This document shows positions 1 through 11,439 of a DNA stretch of 64,000 bases, piece after piece (the stretch's first letter is position 1; every line of letters begins with the position of its first letter). Under the pieces are notes generated by a model, which searched no databases, had not been told where the DNA came from, and saw only the letters and a program-made list of their open reading frames with translations. The stretch lies in NCBI GenBank assembly GCA_016946835.1, contig JACVTC010000016.1:642501-706500 (forward strand), given 5' to 3'. Origin of the DNA: Neocallimastix lanati (nom. inval.) (taxonomy: Eukaryota; Neocallimastigomycota; Neocallimastigomycetes; Neocallimastigales; Neocallimastigaceae). The position numbers and the translations under genes are program-made.

Positions 1-1373
1 ATATAAATAGAATTAATGATACAGGTTACAATCGAATAAATAATTCATTAAGGCCCTTAAAATAAATTAAGACATATTTATTTGTATTTCATTTAAATAA
101 AACGATTTGAGATAGTTTTTCTTTATTAAGTATTGTTAAATATTCTATTCAATTAATAAAATAGTTATAAATAGTTTTATATTTAATTTGTCTAATGACA
201 ATATATTATAAAATACATTTATATAAATATTTCACATATATTTATAGTATTATTGATTATTATTTATATTAACTATTTTATAAATGCTTTTTTTATATAT
301 ATACATTATTATATTGATAATAATTATTTTAATTTATTCAAGAAAAAGCTTTAATTATTAGTTGTTACTAAATATTCCAATGAACTTGAAGTTTATATTC
401 TAAATGTATGGTCATTTGAATGTATTATATTGGAAATATATTAAAATAAAAAATATATATTACATTATTAAATATAATATATTACAAATATATTATTACA
501 TATAATAAATTTATTGTATAAATTATTATAGGTAATTACATATATTATTATATGTAATACATATATAATATATAATTATATAATACAAGTAATAAAATAA
601 AATATTAATAAATAAATTGAATATATTAAACATATATGAGCTTTAATATTAACTAAACTTTTATATTATTTAAACGAGGGATGAAATGAATTATTAAATT
701 TTAATTAATATTATTTATTAAAATAAATGAAAATTTATTTAAATGAGATGTTATTCATTTATTTAGTATATTTCTTATTCAATTTATTTAGGATTAGGTT
801 ATACAATAAATTTTTTTAAGATTGAAAAGAGAGTCATGTTATAATAAAATAATAAATAATAATATTAAATTTATATTAAAAAAATAATAGTTAATATGAA
901 AATGAATGTGAAAAATGATTATGGCTTTTTTTATATAAATAAAAAAATAAAAAAATAAATAAATAAATAAATAAATAAATATATATATATATATAAATAG
1001 ATAAATAACTAATTAATTAATTAAAATAGCAAAAGCAATAATAAATAAATAAATAAATAGTTAAATAGTTAAATAAATAAATAATATTTATATGTAAGAA
1101 TTTTTACATTTTAATATTTTCCCAAATATTAATATAATATACCTTAATATTTAATATTTAGTTGTTTTTTAATATATACTATTATATTAATCTTTTGTTA
1201 TTATTAAAAAAAATATTTTGAAATAATTTATTAAATGTTCATTTTAGTATTAATTTTATATTGAAGATAAACATTAAATATAAAATATATTAAACTTTTT
1301 ATCCCTTTAAAAAAATATTTTAAAAGTTTCTTCATGATCTTTTTTTTTTTTCTTTTTTAAAAAATAATTAATT

Positions 1374-1406
<33 letters not shown>

Positions 1407-2127
1407 GTAAAAAAAAAATAAATGTTAAATTGATAGGAAAATATAATATTAAAATAAATAAATAAATACAGAAAAATAAAAAGTTAATAAAGTTAAACGA
1501 CGAATTTGAGATTTTTTTTAATTTTTATTTTCTTTATATATATATTTTATCTAGTATTATTTTAATTATTGAATGAAATAATTAATAAGAAGAACACTAA
1601 AAATTAAGAAAGATTAAAAAAAAAAAAAAGTTTCAATATTCCATTATCAATTTATTGATAATAAGAAATATATATATGTACTAAAGAGGAAATCGGTGTA
1701 AAATATTTTTTTTTTTTTTTAATTTTTTTAAAGGTAAAAAAAAAAAGAAAATAATATATTTTATATTTATTTAAAAAGATATAGTAATAACTAAATATTA
1801 TAGATATGAATATAATGTTTATATAAATTCATTTTATTATTAAGAAAATTATATAATAAAATGAATTTATATAAACATTATATTCATATCTATAATTTTC
1901 TTAATAGGAGAATATATGATTATATCTATAAAATATATTTATATAATATTTAACAAAATATATATATAAATTGAAAACAAACAAAAAAAGAAGGATATTA
2001 AAAATTTCATTTTTAAATTTTTTTTTTTTTTTTAAAAAAAAATAGTGATAAAATTTTTGAATTTCTTCTTTAGTGTTTTTTTTATTTTATGAAAATTTAA
2101 GGTATGTGTGAAATACAAGTAATTTAT

Positions 2128-2160
<33 letters not shown>

Positions 2161-2837
2161 TTATTATATATTTATTTTTTTCTTAATATTCAAGTTATTA
2201 ATTACATATATATACTTTATATATATTTTTAATTTTACTCTATTTACAACAATAGGCAATGCAATAATCTAGATAAATATTTAAAATTAAATCTTAAAAA
2301 ACGTTTTAACATATAAAAAAAAAATAATAAAAATAAATTTTTAAACATAAAAATAATTGTGAAATATATATAGTTAGTAAAAATTAAAGTTTTTTTTTAA
2401 AAAAAAAAAAAAAAAACTATTTTATTAGCAAATATTTTTATTAAAAATAATACCTATTTTAAATAAAAAAATTAAAATTTTAATAACCGTATAATTATAC
2501 AAATAATAAGTAATAATTAAAACTAAAAAAAAAAAAAAACATATTTATTCATTATCCAAACGCATGATTTACTTTTTTTAAATTTATATTAAAAAGAAAT
2601 CGCTATCACTTCTATTAAATTATGAGTTTTAAATAGTAATAATTACAACATAAAATTTAATCAAAATCATAAAATACAATTAATAATAAGAAATAATAAT
2701 AATAAAATACAAATTTTAACAACAATACTATAATTTAAATTTTTATTTATTAAAAAAAAAAGCAACAAAATCTTCCATCAATAATAAAATAACAAAAAAT
2801 AATATTTATTTAAGAATCATATATAAAAAAAAGTAGT
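1..2837. other. AT-rich intergenic region, no gene seen
   Basis: This stretch is almost pure A/T with homopolymer runs, TA steps and short AAAT repeats. I saw no exon-like island, that is, no stretch of moderate GC with an open frame and splice signals. The only clear structure is the long hairpin at 1797-1896. The last hundred bases before 2838 would be the 5' region of the kinase gene; I cannot place a promoter or transcription start. Confidence 0.6.
1797..1896. repeat. Perfect 44-bp inverted repeat (hairpin)
   Basis: Positions 1797-1840 are the exact reverse complement of 1853-1896, with a 12-base loop at 1841-1852. The arms are AT-rich but not simple repeats (they contain GATATGAATATAATG-like sequence), so a 44-bp perfect match is not expected by chance. 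It may be a foldback or MITE-like element, or a recent inverted duplication. I saw no second copy in the window. Confidence 0.9.
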
Positions 2838-5800
2838 ATGGTTGTATTTAATGATTCCACACTTTTGACTGAAGGTCAAATTTTAGAAGGAAAATATCAT
2901 AGATATAGAGTTGGAAAATTGATAGGAAAAGGTTCTTCCGCTAGAATTTTTTCAGGTAAAAAAAAAAAATAGTTATATTGATATAAATTTATACATAAAT
3001 ATATGCATATATTTTCTTTTATATATACAATAAAAAAAAATAATAAAGATGAATTTAAAAATAATATATAAATGAATATCAAAAAAAAAAAAAAAAAAAA
3101 ATAATATATAAATGAATATCAAAAAAAAAAAAAAAAAAAAAAAAAAATAATATATAAATGAATATCAAAAAAAAAAAAAAAAATAATATATAAATGAATA
3201 TCAAAAAAAAAAAAAAAAATAATATATAAATGAATATCAAAAAAAAAAAAAAAATAATATATAAATGAATATCAAAAAAAAAAAAAAAAAAAAAAAAAAG
3301 GTTTATAGTAGGTATTATTTAATAATATTAATATAAAATATAAATATTAATAGGTGTTAATTTAGAAACTGGTCAGCAGGTTGCTATGAAAATTGAATAT
3401 ACACACAGTGGAAGTACCCATTTACAACATGAATATTCTATGTATCGTGCTTTAGAAGGAACACGTAAGCTCTTACATTCTCATTACTTTACTAATAATA
3501 TATATTTTCCAATTTTTTTTATTATATTTTATTCTTTTTCTTTCATTTTTTAAAATAAGTAAATAATTTTAATAGAAAAATATCTTTATTAATTGAGAAT
3601 CAATTTACAATTGAAGAATTAAATAATAAACATAAATACATAAAGCACAATAAAGTACATATTGTTATACTTTGAATTTTTTTTTAAAAAAAAATAAGAG
3701 TATAATCAGAATATATCACACAAAAAAAATTATTCTACAAAAATAAGAGTGTAATAAGAATAATAACACAAAAAAAAATTAATCTACAATATTTTAAGAT
3801 AACACGGAAATATAAAGATAGAAAAAAATTAACCAATTCTGATAAAATAGAACAAGATAATATGCTATTTAAATATATTATATGAATAGTATAAATTTAA
3901 AAAAAAATAAAAAATAGTCCAAATATAAATAATAAATAATAAAATTTAATAATATTAGAATAATATTCAGGATTAATTCTTTTTCAAATTTATATAATAT
4001 ATATTTATAAAAATTAAATATGAATTAGAAGTTAATGTAACAAAAATAATTATTAAATAAATAATTTGTTTAAATTTGATGTTACACAAAATATAATTTA
4101 ATAATTGTTTTTGTTACATTACTTCTAAGTATTAGTTGTTACACAAATCAAACAAACAATATTTTAATTTTAAAAGAAAATAATAAAATAGTATATTTTA
4201 ATAAAAACAGCAAATAAAAAGAAATATTCATATTTTATTTAATTTTTTTTTTTTTTTTTTTGAAATATTATTTAATTAATAATATAAATATTATATCATT
4301 AATAGTTAAATTTTATTAATGTAAAATTTTAATTATTATTTATTATTTATTAATATATAAATGATATAATTTATAATTAAAGCTGGAATACCAAAAATAT
4401 ATGAAATCTGTAAAAAGAATGAAGATGTTATCATTGTTATGGAATACTTAGGTCCTTCATTAGAATGGCTTTTTAAATATTGTAATAAAAGATTTTCTGT
4501 CAAAACTGTTTGTATGATTGGAAAAAGAATGGTAAAAAAAAAAAAAAATAAAAATAAAAATCAATAACATATACATAAATGAAAAATAATATTAATTATA
4601 ATTATAATTATTATATTTATATATTATTATTTGATTTTAAATAAAATATTCCAACCATTATTATATAATATAAATAATATAATTTATTAATGAATTAAAT
4701 TTTTTTTCTTTTTTTGAATAATGGTAAAAAAAAAAAAAAATAGGTCGAATTAATTAGAAATGTACATAATAAAGGTGTTATCTTTAGAGATATTAAACCA
4801 GAAAACTTTTTAATTGGAAATATACCAGGTGCTATTGAAACTACACCTATTAATTCTAGTGCAACTCATTATGAATTAAATAAGCATTTATCCATTACTT
4901 CAGTTCGTATGAGTGATGGTAGTGGTAGTGATAGTGGTGAGGTTACAAAACCACTTTTCAATGAATTAGAAAAGAGATATAATACCAGTACTACGGATAT
5001 TAATACTTCCTTTTATAAGCATAACAGAAATAGTTCTGTTTATTCTTTAATTGAACCACCAAGTGCTAGAGATAGATCTAGTCTTCAATCCGTAGGTCGT
5101 AATAGTTCTATTGTTGATCATGATGATCCAGTTCTTTTACCACTTCAAGTAAAAGCGGCAAGTCAAATTCATATTATGGATTTCGGTCTTTCGGAATACT
5201 ATCGTGATATGAAAACAAATGTTCATAAGCCAAGAAGTTTACGTTTTCCTTGTGGTACTCCAAGATTTATGAGTAGAAATACACATATGTGTGAACGTAA
5301 GTGTTTTTATTTTTTATTTTTTTTTTTTTAATAATTTTTTATTTTTTATTTTTTTTTTTTTTTAATAATTTTTTATATTATAATTTTATATATCTAACTT
5401 TATATATTTTAAATAAATTATTTCAATATTAATAATTTAATTTGATTTTATTATATATTTTAATAAAATTAATTTTATATTTATATTGAATATATATTAG
5501 AACAATCAAGAAGAGATGATTTAGAATCTATTGGTTATGTTTTAATCTATTTCCTTTGTCAAGGTAGATTACCATGGCAAGGTTACAAGGCTGAAACTAT
5601 GGAAGAATTAATTAGTAAAATTTGGGCCAAAAAATCAAAGACTTCTCTTGAAAAACTTTGCAAAGGATATCCAAGTAATTATTTAATCCACTTTTTTTAT
5701 ATTTTATATTATATATTATATAGTATATAGTATATAGTATATACTATATTCATGAATTTTAATTTAATTTATAAATGATATTCATAAAATTGCTAATTTA

Positions 5801-5994
5801 TTATAATAATATTATTAATTTTTATTATTATTTTTATTTTTTTATTATATATAATTTTTATATTAATTCTTTAACTTTATATATATGATTATTAAATATT
5901 AATAGAACAATTTGAACAATATTTAAGATATGTAAGAAATCTCGGTTTCACTGAAACTCCAAATTACCAATATTTAATTGGTTTATTCGATAAA

Positions 5995-6042
<48 letters not shown>

Positions 6043-6586
6043 ATTATTTTTAAATTTATTTATATATATTTAATTATTATTATTTTAAAATATAGTTTAT
6101 TTTAAATATTTTAATGATGAAAATTATTAAATTATTATTATTATTTATATATTAAATTTTAAATTTATGATAATTTCATATTTTAATATATTTATATATA
6201 TATGCACTCTTTTTTATTATAATTATTATTCATATTTTAATATATTTATATATATATATGCGCTCTTTTTTATTATATTATTATTTATTTATTATAATTT
6301 CACTCTTTTTTATTATAATTATTATTCATATTTTAATATATTTATATATATATATGCGCTCTTTTTTATTATATTATTATTTATTTATTATAATTTCAAT
6401 TATTTCAAATAATAAATAGTTTTAGAAAACATCGGTGAAGTCGATGATGGTATGTTTGATTGGATTTTACAAGGACGTGAAGGTTATGTTATTCCAGAAA
6501 TCCATAGAAGTAAAAGAGATAGTATTACCAGATGGTGTAAAGAAGTTTGGTCATCTATTTCAAAAAAAAGAATTGATGTTTATTAA
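2838..6586 (+). CDS. Casein kinase 1-like protein kinase, 7 exons
   Basis: Exons are 2838-2955, 3354-3464, 4383-4531, 4744-5296, 5501-5674, 5906-5995 and 6420-6586, coding 453 aa. All six introns are GT-AG. The chain has a glycine loop ([15 protein letters not shown], about 27-41), the VAMK lysine in exon 2, a catalytic loop [12 protein letters not shown] (140-151), DFG at 272-274 and the CK1 signature [15 protein letters not shown] that follows the activation segment. CK1 enzymes are Ser/Thr kinases acting in trafficking, transport and growth control. Two oddities: the HRD histidine is Phe140, and about 105 extra Ser/Asn-rich residues (roughly 152-265) lie between the catalytic loop and DFG. 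DFG, the catalytic Asp142 and Lys144 remain, so activity is plausible. The chain ends soon after the kinase domain (ISKKRIDVY), with no prenylation motif. The start is the ATG at 2838, which opens directly before the kinase domain. Family confidence is high; the subfamily is unclear. Confidence 0.92.
3061..3299 (+). repeat. Minisatellite in kinase intron 1 (6 copies)
   Basis: Six copies of the 20-base core ATAATATATAAATGAATATC are each followed by an A-tract of variable length. They lie wholly inside intron 1 (2956-3353) of the kinase gene. The core is identical in all copies, while the A-tracts vary from about 14 to 28 bases, as expected from slippage. Confidence 0.9.
3691..3789 (+). repeat. 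Two-copy tandem repeat, ~49 bp, in kinase intron 2
   Basis: Two adjacent imperfect copies begin AAAATAAGAGT and end TCTACAA, inside intron 2 (3465-4382). They differ by a few substitutions and small indels. Confidence 0.7.
4027..4126. repeat. 100-bp element with ~31-bp terminal inverted repeats
   Basis: 4027-4058 pairs with 4096-4126 as inverted repeats of 32 and 31 bases, differing by one base and one indel. Both ends read inward as AGAAGT(T)AATGTAACAAAAA. It lies in intron 2 of the kinase gene. A TGTTACACAAA motif occurs in its loop and again just outside it. Size and form resemble a MITE; no target-site duplication could be assigned with confidence. Confidence 0.7.
6167..6400 (+). repeat. 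Tandem repeat in kinase intron 6
   Basis: Three copies of a block containing TTTTAATATATTTATATATA, GC[A/G]CTCTTTTTTATTAT and a TTATTATTTATT tail. Copies 2 and 3 share an extra ATTTATTTATTATAATTTC segment. The array is confined to intron 6 (5996-6419). Confidence 0.8.
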
Positions 6587-7230
6587 TATTAAAAAAAAAA
6601 AAAAAAAAAAAAAATCAAAAAAGAAAATATTACAATTTTTTTTTTTTTTTTTTTAAATATAATATATTATAAATTTATCGATTATTATTATTTTTTTAAT
6701 CTAATTCATTCAACTGAAATAATCATAAGCTGAAAGATAAAAAGTAAAAAAAAAAAAAAATAAATCTATTATTTGTATAATAACATTATATATATCATAT
6801 TCTTCATTACAAAAAAAAAAAAAAAAAAAAAAGAAAAAAAAATTTATATATATATATTATATTCTTAATTATTTATATATACAAAAAAGAAAAAAAAGTA
6901 AAAAATTAAAAAAAAAAAAAAAAAGGTATCTTTTTTTTTTTTTTTAATAAATTAATAGTATGAATACTATTAAAAGGATAATTATTAATGATTAAGAAGA
7001 ACCTTCAAAAGGAAAAAAAAAAAAAAAAATCTATCAATTTTATATAAAATTAACAAATTTATTTGATCAAAGAAAAAAAAAATAAACAAATAAAATAAAT
7101 TGAAAAATAAAAATACAATAAAGAAGAAATAGGTATAACAAAAAAAAAAAATATAATAATAGTATTTATACATCATTCAAACAATGTTGATATCAATATA
7201 TTATTAAATTTTACAGTTAAAAACATAAAG

Positions 7231-7265
<35 letters not shown>

Positions 7266-7582
7266 AAAAACAAAAAACATAAAATTTATTATTATAAATC
7301 ATCAAAAGATAAAATAATTTTATTATTATAAGATCTAAAAATATATATGTATATTTATTAATGTTGATATAAAATAATTATCTTTATACAAAATTATACA
7401 AAAAAAAGAAAAAAGAAAAAAGAAAAAAAAAATTGTATTTTATTTTTCTTTTTCTTTTTTTTTATAAAATTTATTTGATAATATTAAATATATACAGTAT
7501 AGTGGTAATAATGATAATAAAAAAAAACATATATATTATAATATATAAATAAAATTATAAATAATGTTATATAAGAAGAAAC

Positions 7583-7621
<39 letters not shown>

Positions 7622-7745
7622 GTTATTCTTTTATATATATATAAAAATTAATTAAAATAAAAAATAAATAAAAATAATTTTTTATTTATTCATTTTATTT
7701 TTAATTTTTTTTTTCTCCGCTGTAAATGATTATGTAAGAAAAAAA

Positions 7746-7776
<31 letters not shown>

Positions 7777-8467
7777 ATTTTTTTTTATTTTTTTTTATTT
7801 TTATTTTATCTTTTTATGTTTTTTATAATTGATATATATATAATATATATGTTTTATAAGTTAAAAAAAAAAATAATAATAAAAATAAACAAGAAAATGA
7901 GAATATAATAGTTTATAATTATAATAGTATAGAGCAAATTAAATTATTTATATATATATATATATTAAATAAAAAAAAAAATTTTAATAAAAAAAAAAAA
8001 AAAAAGAAAAAGAAAAAAGTAAAGTAACTAATAAAAAAAAAAAAAAAATAATAATAATAAAATAAATAGAAGTAACAATAATAAAAAAATAAATAAATAA
8101 TAAATAATAAATAAAAATAAATAATTAAAATAAATAAATAAAATAAAAATAATTATTATTTTTTAATTTTATTTTAAAGGCTTAAAGTTATAATTATTTT
8201 AAAGTAAAGTAAATAATAAAAAAAAAAAAAAAAAAATAATAATAAAATAAATAGAAGTAACAATAATAAAAAAATAAATAAATAATAAATAATAAATAAA
8301 AATAAATAATTAAAATAAATAAATAAAATAAAAATAATTATTATTTTTTAATTTTATTTTAAAGGCTTAAAGTTATAATTATTTTAAAGTAAAGTAAATA
8401 ATATTATAAAAAAAATTAAAATAAAATATAAATAAATAAATAAAATAAAATAAAATAAAGTCAAATA

Positions 8468-8504
<37 letters not shown>

Positions 8505-9798
8505 AAGAAAGAATTTTATTATCTCTTTTTTATTTTCTATTTTTTATTTTCTTTTATTATTTTTTCAGACTTTCAAAACTTTTTTTTTATATGTTTTTTT
8601 TTGAATTTAAATTTTTTATTTTTGTGAAACCCTTTTTTTTTTTTTTTTTTTATTTAAATATAATTATTCTATTTGTTTATTTATTAGATATAAATTTATT
8701 TAATATCTTATTTATTCATCAATTTATTTACTAATATATAAAAATAAAAATTAATTATGATTAAAAAATAACACCAATTGAATAAAATTAAATTATGTCA
8801 ATAATTATATATTAATTAATATATTAATAGTATAATTACAAATCAAATTTTAAAATTCTTTTTTTTTTTTTTTTTTTTTTTATAAAATTAAAATAAATGT
8901 ATCAATATTAATAAATTATTATAGAGAACAAATTTTTCTTAATTATATTCTAAATATATATATATTTAAATTACATATATAATTGAATTAATAATTAAAT
9001 AATTATTATACCAAGTAAATAAATAAATAATATCTATATTTAAATATAGATAATTATTCATAATTTTATAATAAATAATATTTATTTTTATTTTATAATT
9101 AATCATTATTCCTAATTATATAGTTATTGAATTATTAATTATTTTTTATTTATTACCTTTTTTTTTTATATAATTAAAAATATTTATATTTACTTTTTGA
9201 ATATATATATATAATTTTTTTATATTTTATTACATATACATTTTTTATATCTTATTATATATATATTTTACCATAGGAAAGAACCAGGAATGAATAAAAA
9301 AAGTTTTACAAAAAAATGAAACAAAAAAAAAATAATTAAAAATTTAAAAAAAAAAATTAATTAAAAATTAAAAAAAAAAAAAAATAATAATTAAAAATAG
9401 AAAACATATATAATGTTTTTTTTTTTTTTTTTTTTATTTTATTAAATTATTTATAATTTTATTACTCATATTTTATAAATTATCATAAGATTTTAATATA
9501 TATTATCTAATAATTAATCCAATAATTTTTTTTTTAATCTTATTTTTTTTTTAATTTCTTTTATATATAAATCTTTTATTTTTTTTTTTAAAAAAAAAAT
9601 TTTTTTAAATTTCTTTTATATATAAATTTTATTTTTTATTTTTGGAAAAAAAAAAAAAAAAAAAATAGAACATTTTTAATTAAAAAAATATATATAAATA
9701 TTTTGAAATTTTTATATCTATAATATATATTTTTTAAGGTTAAAAAAAAAATAAAAAGAAAAAAGTATAGAAAAGAAAAAGGAAAAAAAAAAAAAAAA
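6587..9798. other. AT-rich intergenic region, no gene seen
   Basis: Homopolymers, AAT/AAAT microsatellites and long TA runs fill this interval. Reading frames here encode only poly-Lys, poly-Phe or poly-Ile strings and have no coding composition. The one discrete structure is the 185-bp tandem duplication at 8016-8385. Confidence 0.6.
8016..8385 (+). repeat. 185-bp tandem duplication
   Basis: 8016-8200 is repeated almost exactly at 8201-8385, and the start of a third unit (AAAGTAAAGTAAATAAT) follows at 8386. The unit includes an AAT tract, AATAGAAGTAACAATAATA and TTTTAAAGGCTTAAAGTTAT. The near identity points to a recent event. Confidence 0.92.
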
Positions 9799-10536
9799 AT
9801 GAAAATCTTTACTTATGGTTGCGTTTTAGCTTTAGCAGTCACTAATGCTTTAGCTTTAAGTATAAGTTGTATGCTGGAAAATGCCAAATATGGTACTTGC
9901 GTTCCAGAGATAAAAAAAACCCCTGATATTACCTCCCCTGATTCTATGTCCGATTTTTGTAATAGCTTAAAGAGTGAGGGTTGTAAATCTTTTGTTGCTG
10001 ATGCCGGTGTCACCTCCACTAAATGTGATATTAATGATGATAGTGATAAGGAATTGGCTACCTTAATATATACCGCTAGAATTGGTTACTTGGCTTATTG
10101 TGTTACCGATGCGCAAGGTTCACCTTGTCCTCTCACCGATTACCTATTAAACCAGACTTCTGCTTTAAATGGTGAATCCAGTTTAACTTCTCCAACTCCA
10201 GAAGATTTAAAAATTTTTATTGAAGACTGTAAAAAGGAAGAATGTAACGCTCGATTAATTAGTCTTATGGAGTTGGCTAAGGCTTACAATACTGCTAAAG
10301 GTAATGATGCTTCAAAAGTGATTCCATCGGAAATGGATACCATTATTTTAAATTATAAAAATAAAAGATGTGATGATTTACTTAATAATAATACTAATAA
10401 CGTCACAGCCTCTAATAATGCTACCGTCATTGATGCAAATGCAAATCCAGATGATAATGAAAGTGGTGCCGTTAAATCAAAGGCTATTGTTTCAACTATT
10501 TCTATTATTATTTTATTAGCTATCTTATTCTTCTAG
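9799..10536 (+). CDS. Secreted cysteine-rich protein, probable GPI anchor
   Basis: Single exon, 245 aa. Residues 1-20 form a typical signal peptide with cleavage likely after the Ala/Leu-rich core. The mature part carries ten cysteines (24, 34, 54, 62, 76, 101, 110, 144, 149, 191), an even number suggesting disulfides. N-glycosylation sequons lie at 118, 197, 201, 207 and 220. A Ser/Asn-rich stretch leads to a hydrophobic C-terminal tail (VSTISIIILLAILFF) after a short small-residue segment near 221-224, the usual layout of a GPI-anchor signal. The product would therefore sit on the cell surface or wall. I do not recognise a named domain and assign no function. An A-tract runs directly into the ATG. 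Codon choice is markedly richer in GC than the flanks, which supports real coding. Confidence 0.85.
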   Translation: MKIFTYGCVLALAVTNALALSISCMLENAKYGTCVPEIKKTPDITSPDSMSDFCNSLKSEGCKSFVADAGVTSTKCDINDDSDKELATLIYTARIGYLAYCVTDAQGSPCPLTDYLLNQTSALNGESSLTSPTPEDLKIFIEDCKKEECNARLISLMELAKAYNTAKGNDASKVIPSEMDTIILNYKNKRCDDLLNNNTNNVTASNNATVIDANANPDDNESGAVKSKAIVSTISIIILLAILFF

Positions 10537-10910
10537 AGAAATTAATTTTTTTTTAAAAAAAATTACCAAAAACATAGAATAATAATAATAATATCTATAT
10601 ATATATATATATATATAGATCATAATATAATACTATAATATATATATTTTTTTTTATAAAAAAAAATTATTGATAAAAGAAATAATATATATATATATAT
10701 AAGAAAAAAAATATTAATATATGAATATAATATACCTAAATAATACTGTTTTTTTTTTTAAAAAAAAAAAAAAAATAAAAATAATAATAAATAAATGATT
10801 GTATAATAAAAATACCCCTTTATTATATATAATAAATAAAAAAAAAAAAAAGTAATTTTAAATAAAAATTTTTTAAAATTTAATAATAAAAATACAAATA
10901 ATAATTGTTT
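10537..10910. other. AT-rich 3' flank of secreted-protein gene
   Basis: Only TA repeats and A/T homopolymers are visible between the stop codon and the repeats that bound the copia relic. Confidence 0.5.
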
Positions 10911-10969
10911 AATAAAATAAATATAATTTAACATCAATAAATTTGAGGTTAAATTATATTTATTTTATT
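10911..10969. repeat. 22-bp perfect inverted repeat at LTR edge
   Basis: 10911-10932 is the exact reverse complement of 10948-10969, with a 15-base loop. The right arm lies inside the left copy of the copia-flanking direct repeat, while the left arm lies outside it. The right direct repeat at 13614 has only the equivalent of the right arm. Confidence 0.85.
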
Positions 10970-11061
10970 AATGAATTATATTTTATAATTTTATAATAAA
11001 AAGACTCATGTGTTAATACAATATAAAATTTTTAATACTTTAATGTATAAATATTTGTATT
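10936..11061 (-). repeat. Left direct repeat (decayed LTR)
   Basis: This begins AATAAATTTGAGGTTAAATT and continues through a TGTGTTAAT[A/G]CAATAT motif to a TAAATATTTGTATT end. The same string of motifs in the same order occurs at 13614-13810, with a ~50-base insertion there. Because the repeats flank copia gag and RT remains, they are best read as the two LTRs; for the minus-strand element this is the 3' LTR. Confidence 0.75.
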
Positions 11062-11109
11062 TCTTAAAACATTTCATCTACATTAAATATTTTATAATTT
11101 TTTCTTTCT

Positions 11110-11140
<31 letters not shown>

Positions 11141-11439
11141 GTCTTTAAAAAAAATATATTCCTCTTTATTTTTTTTAATCTTTAAAAATAAAGTTTGTGA
11201 ATTGAGTCATTTCAATTTTCAATTCTCCTGTAATGTTTTTAATTAATGGATCAGCTAACATGCTTTCCGTATTTATATATTAAAATTTAATATCATTATT
11301 AAGTATTTCTTCTTGAATGAATTATTATCTAATATCATTACATGAGTTTAGCATCTTTGAGCGATTTGCAAATACATGCTTTATTGTTTAATCATAATTT
11401 TTAATTATTAATTTTTCTTTATTGAGCATTTTCTTTGAA

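Noticed and set aside
3061-3299. Regularly spaced identical 20-base repeats, superficially like a CRISPR array
   Set aside because: The spacers are pure A-tracts and the array lies in a eukaryotic intron; it is a minisatellite.
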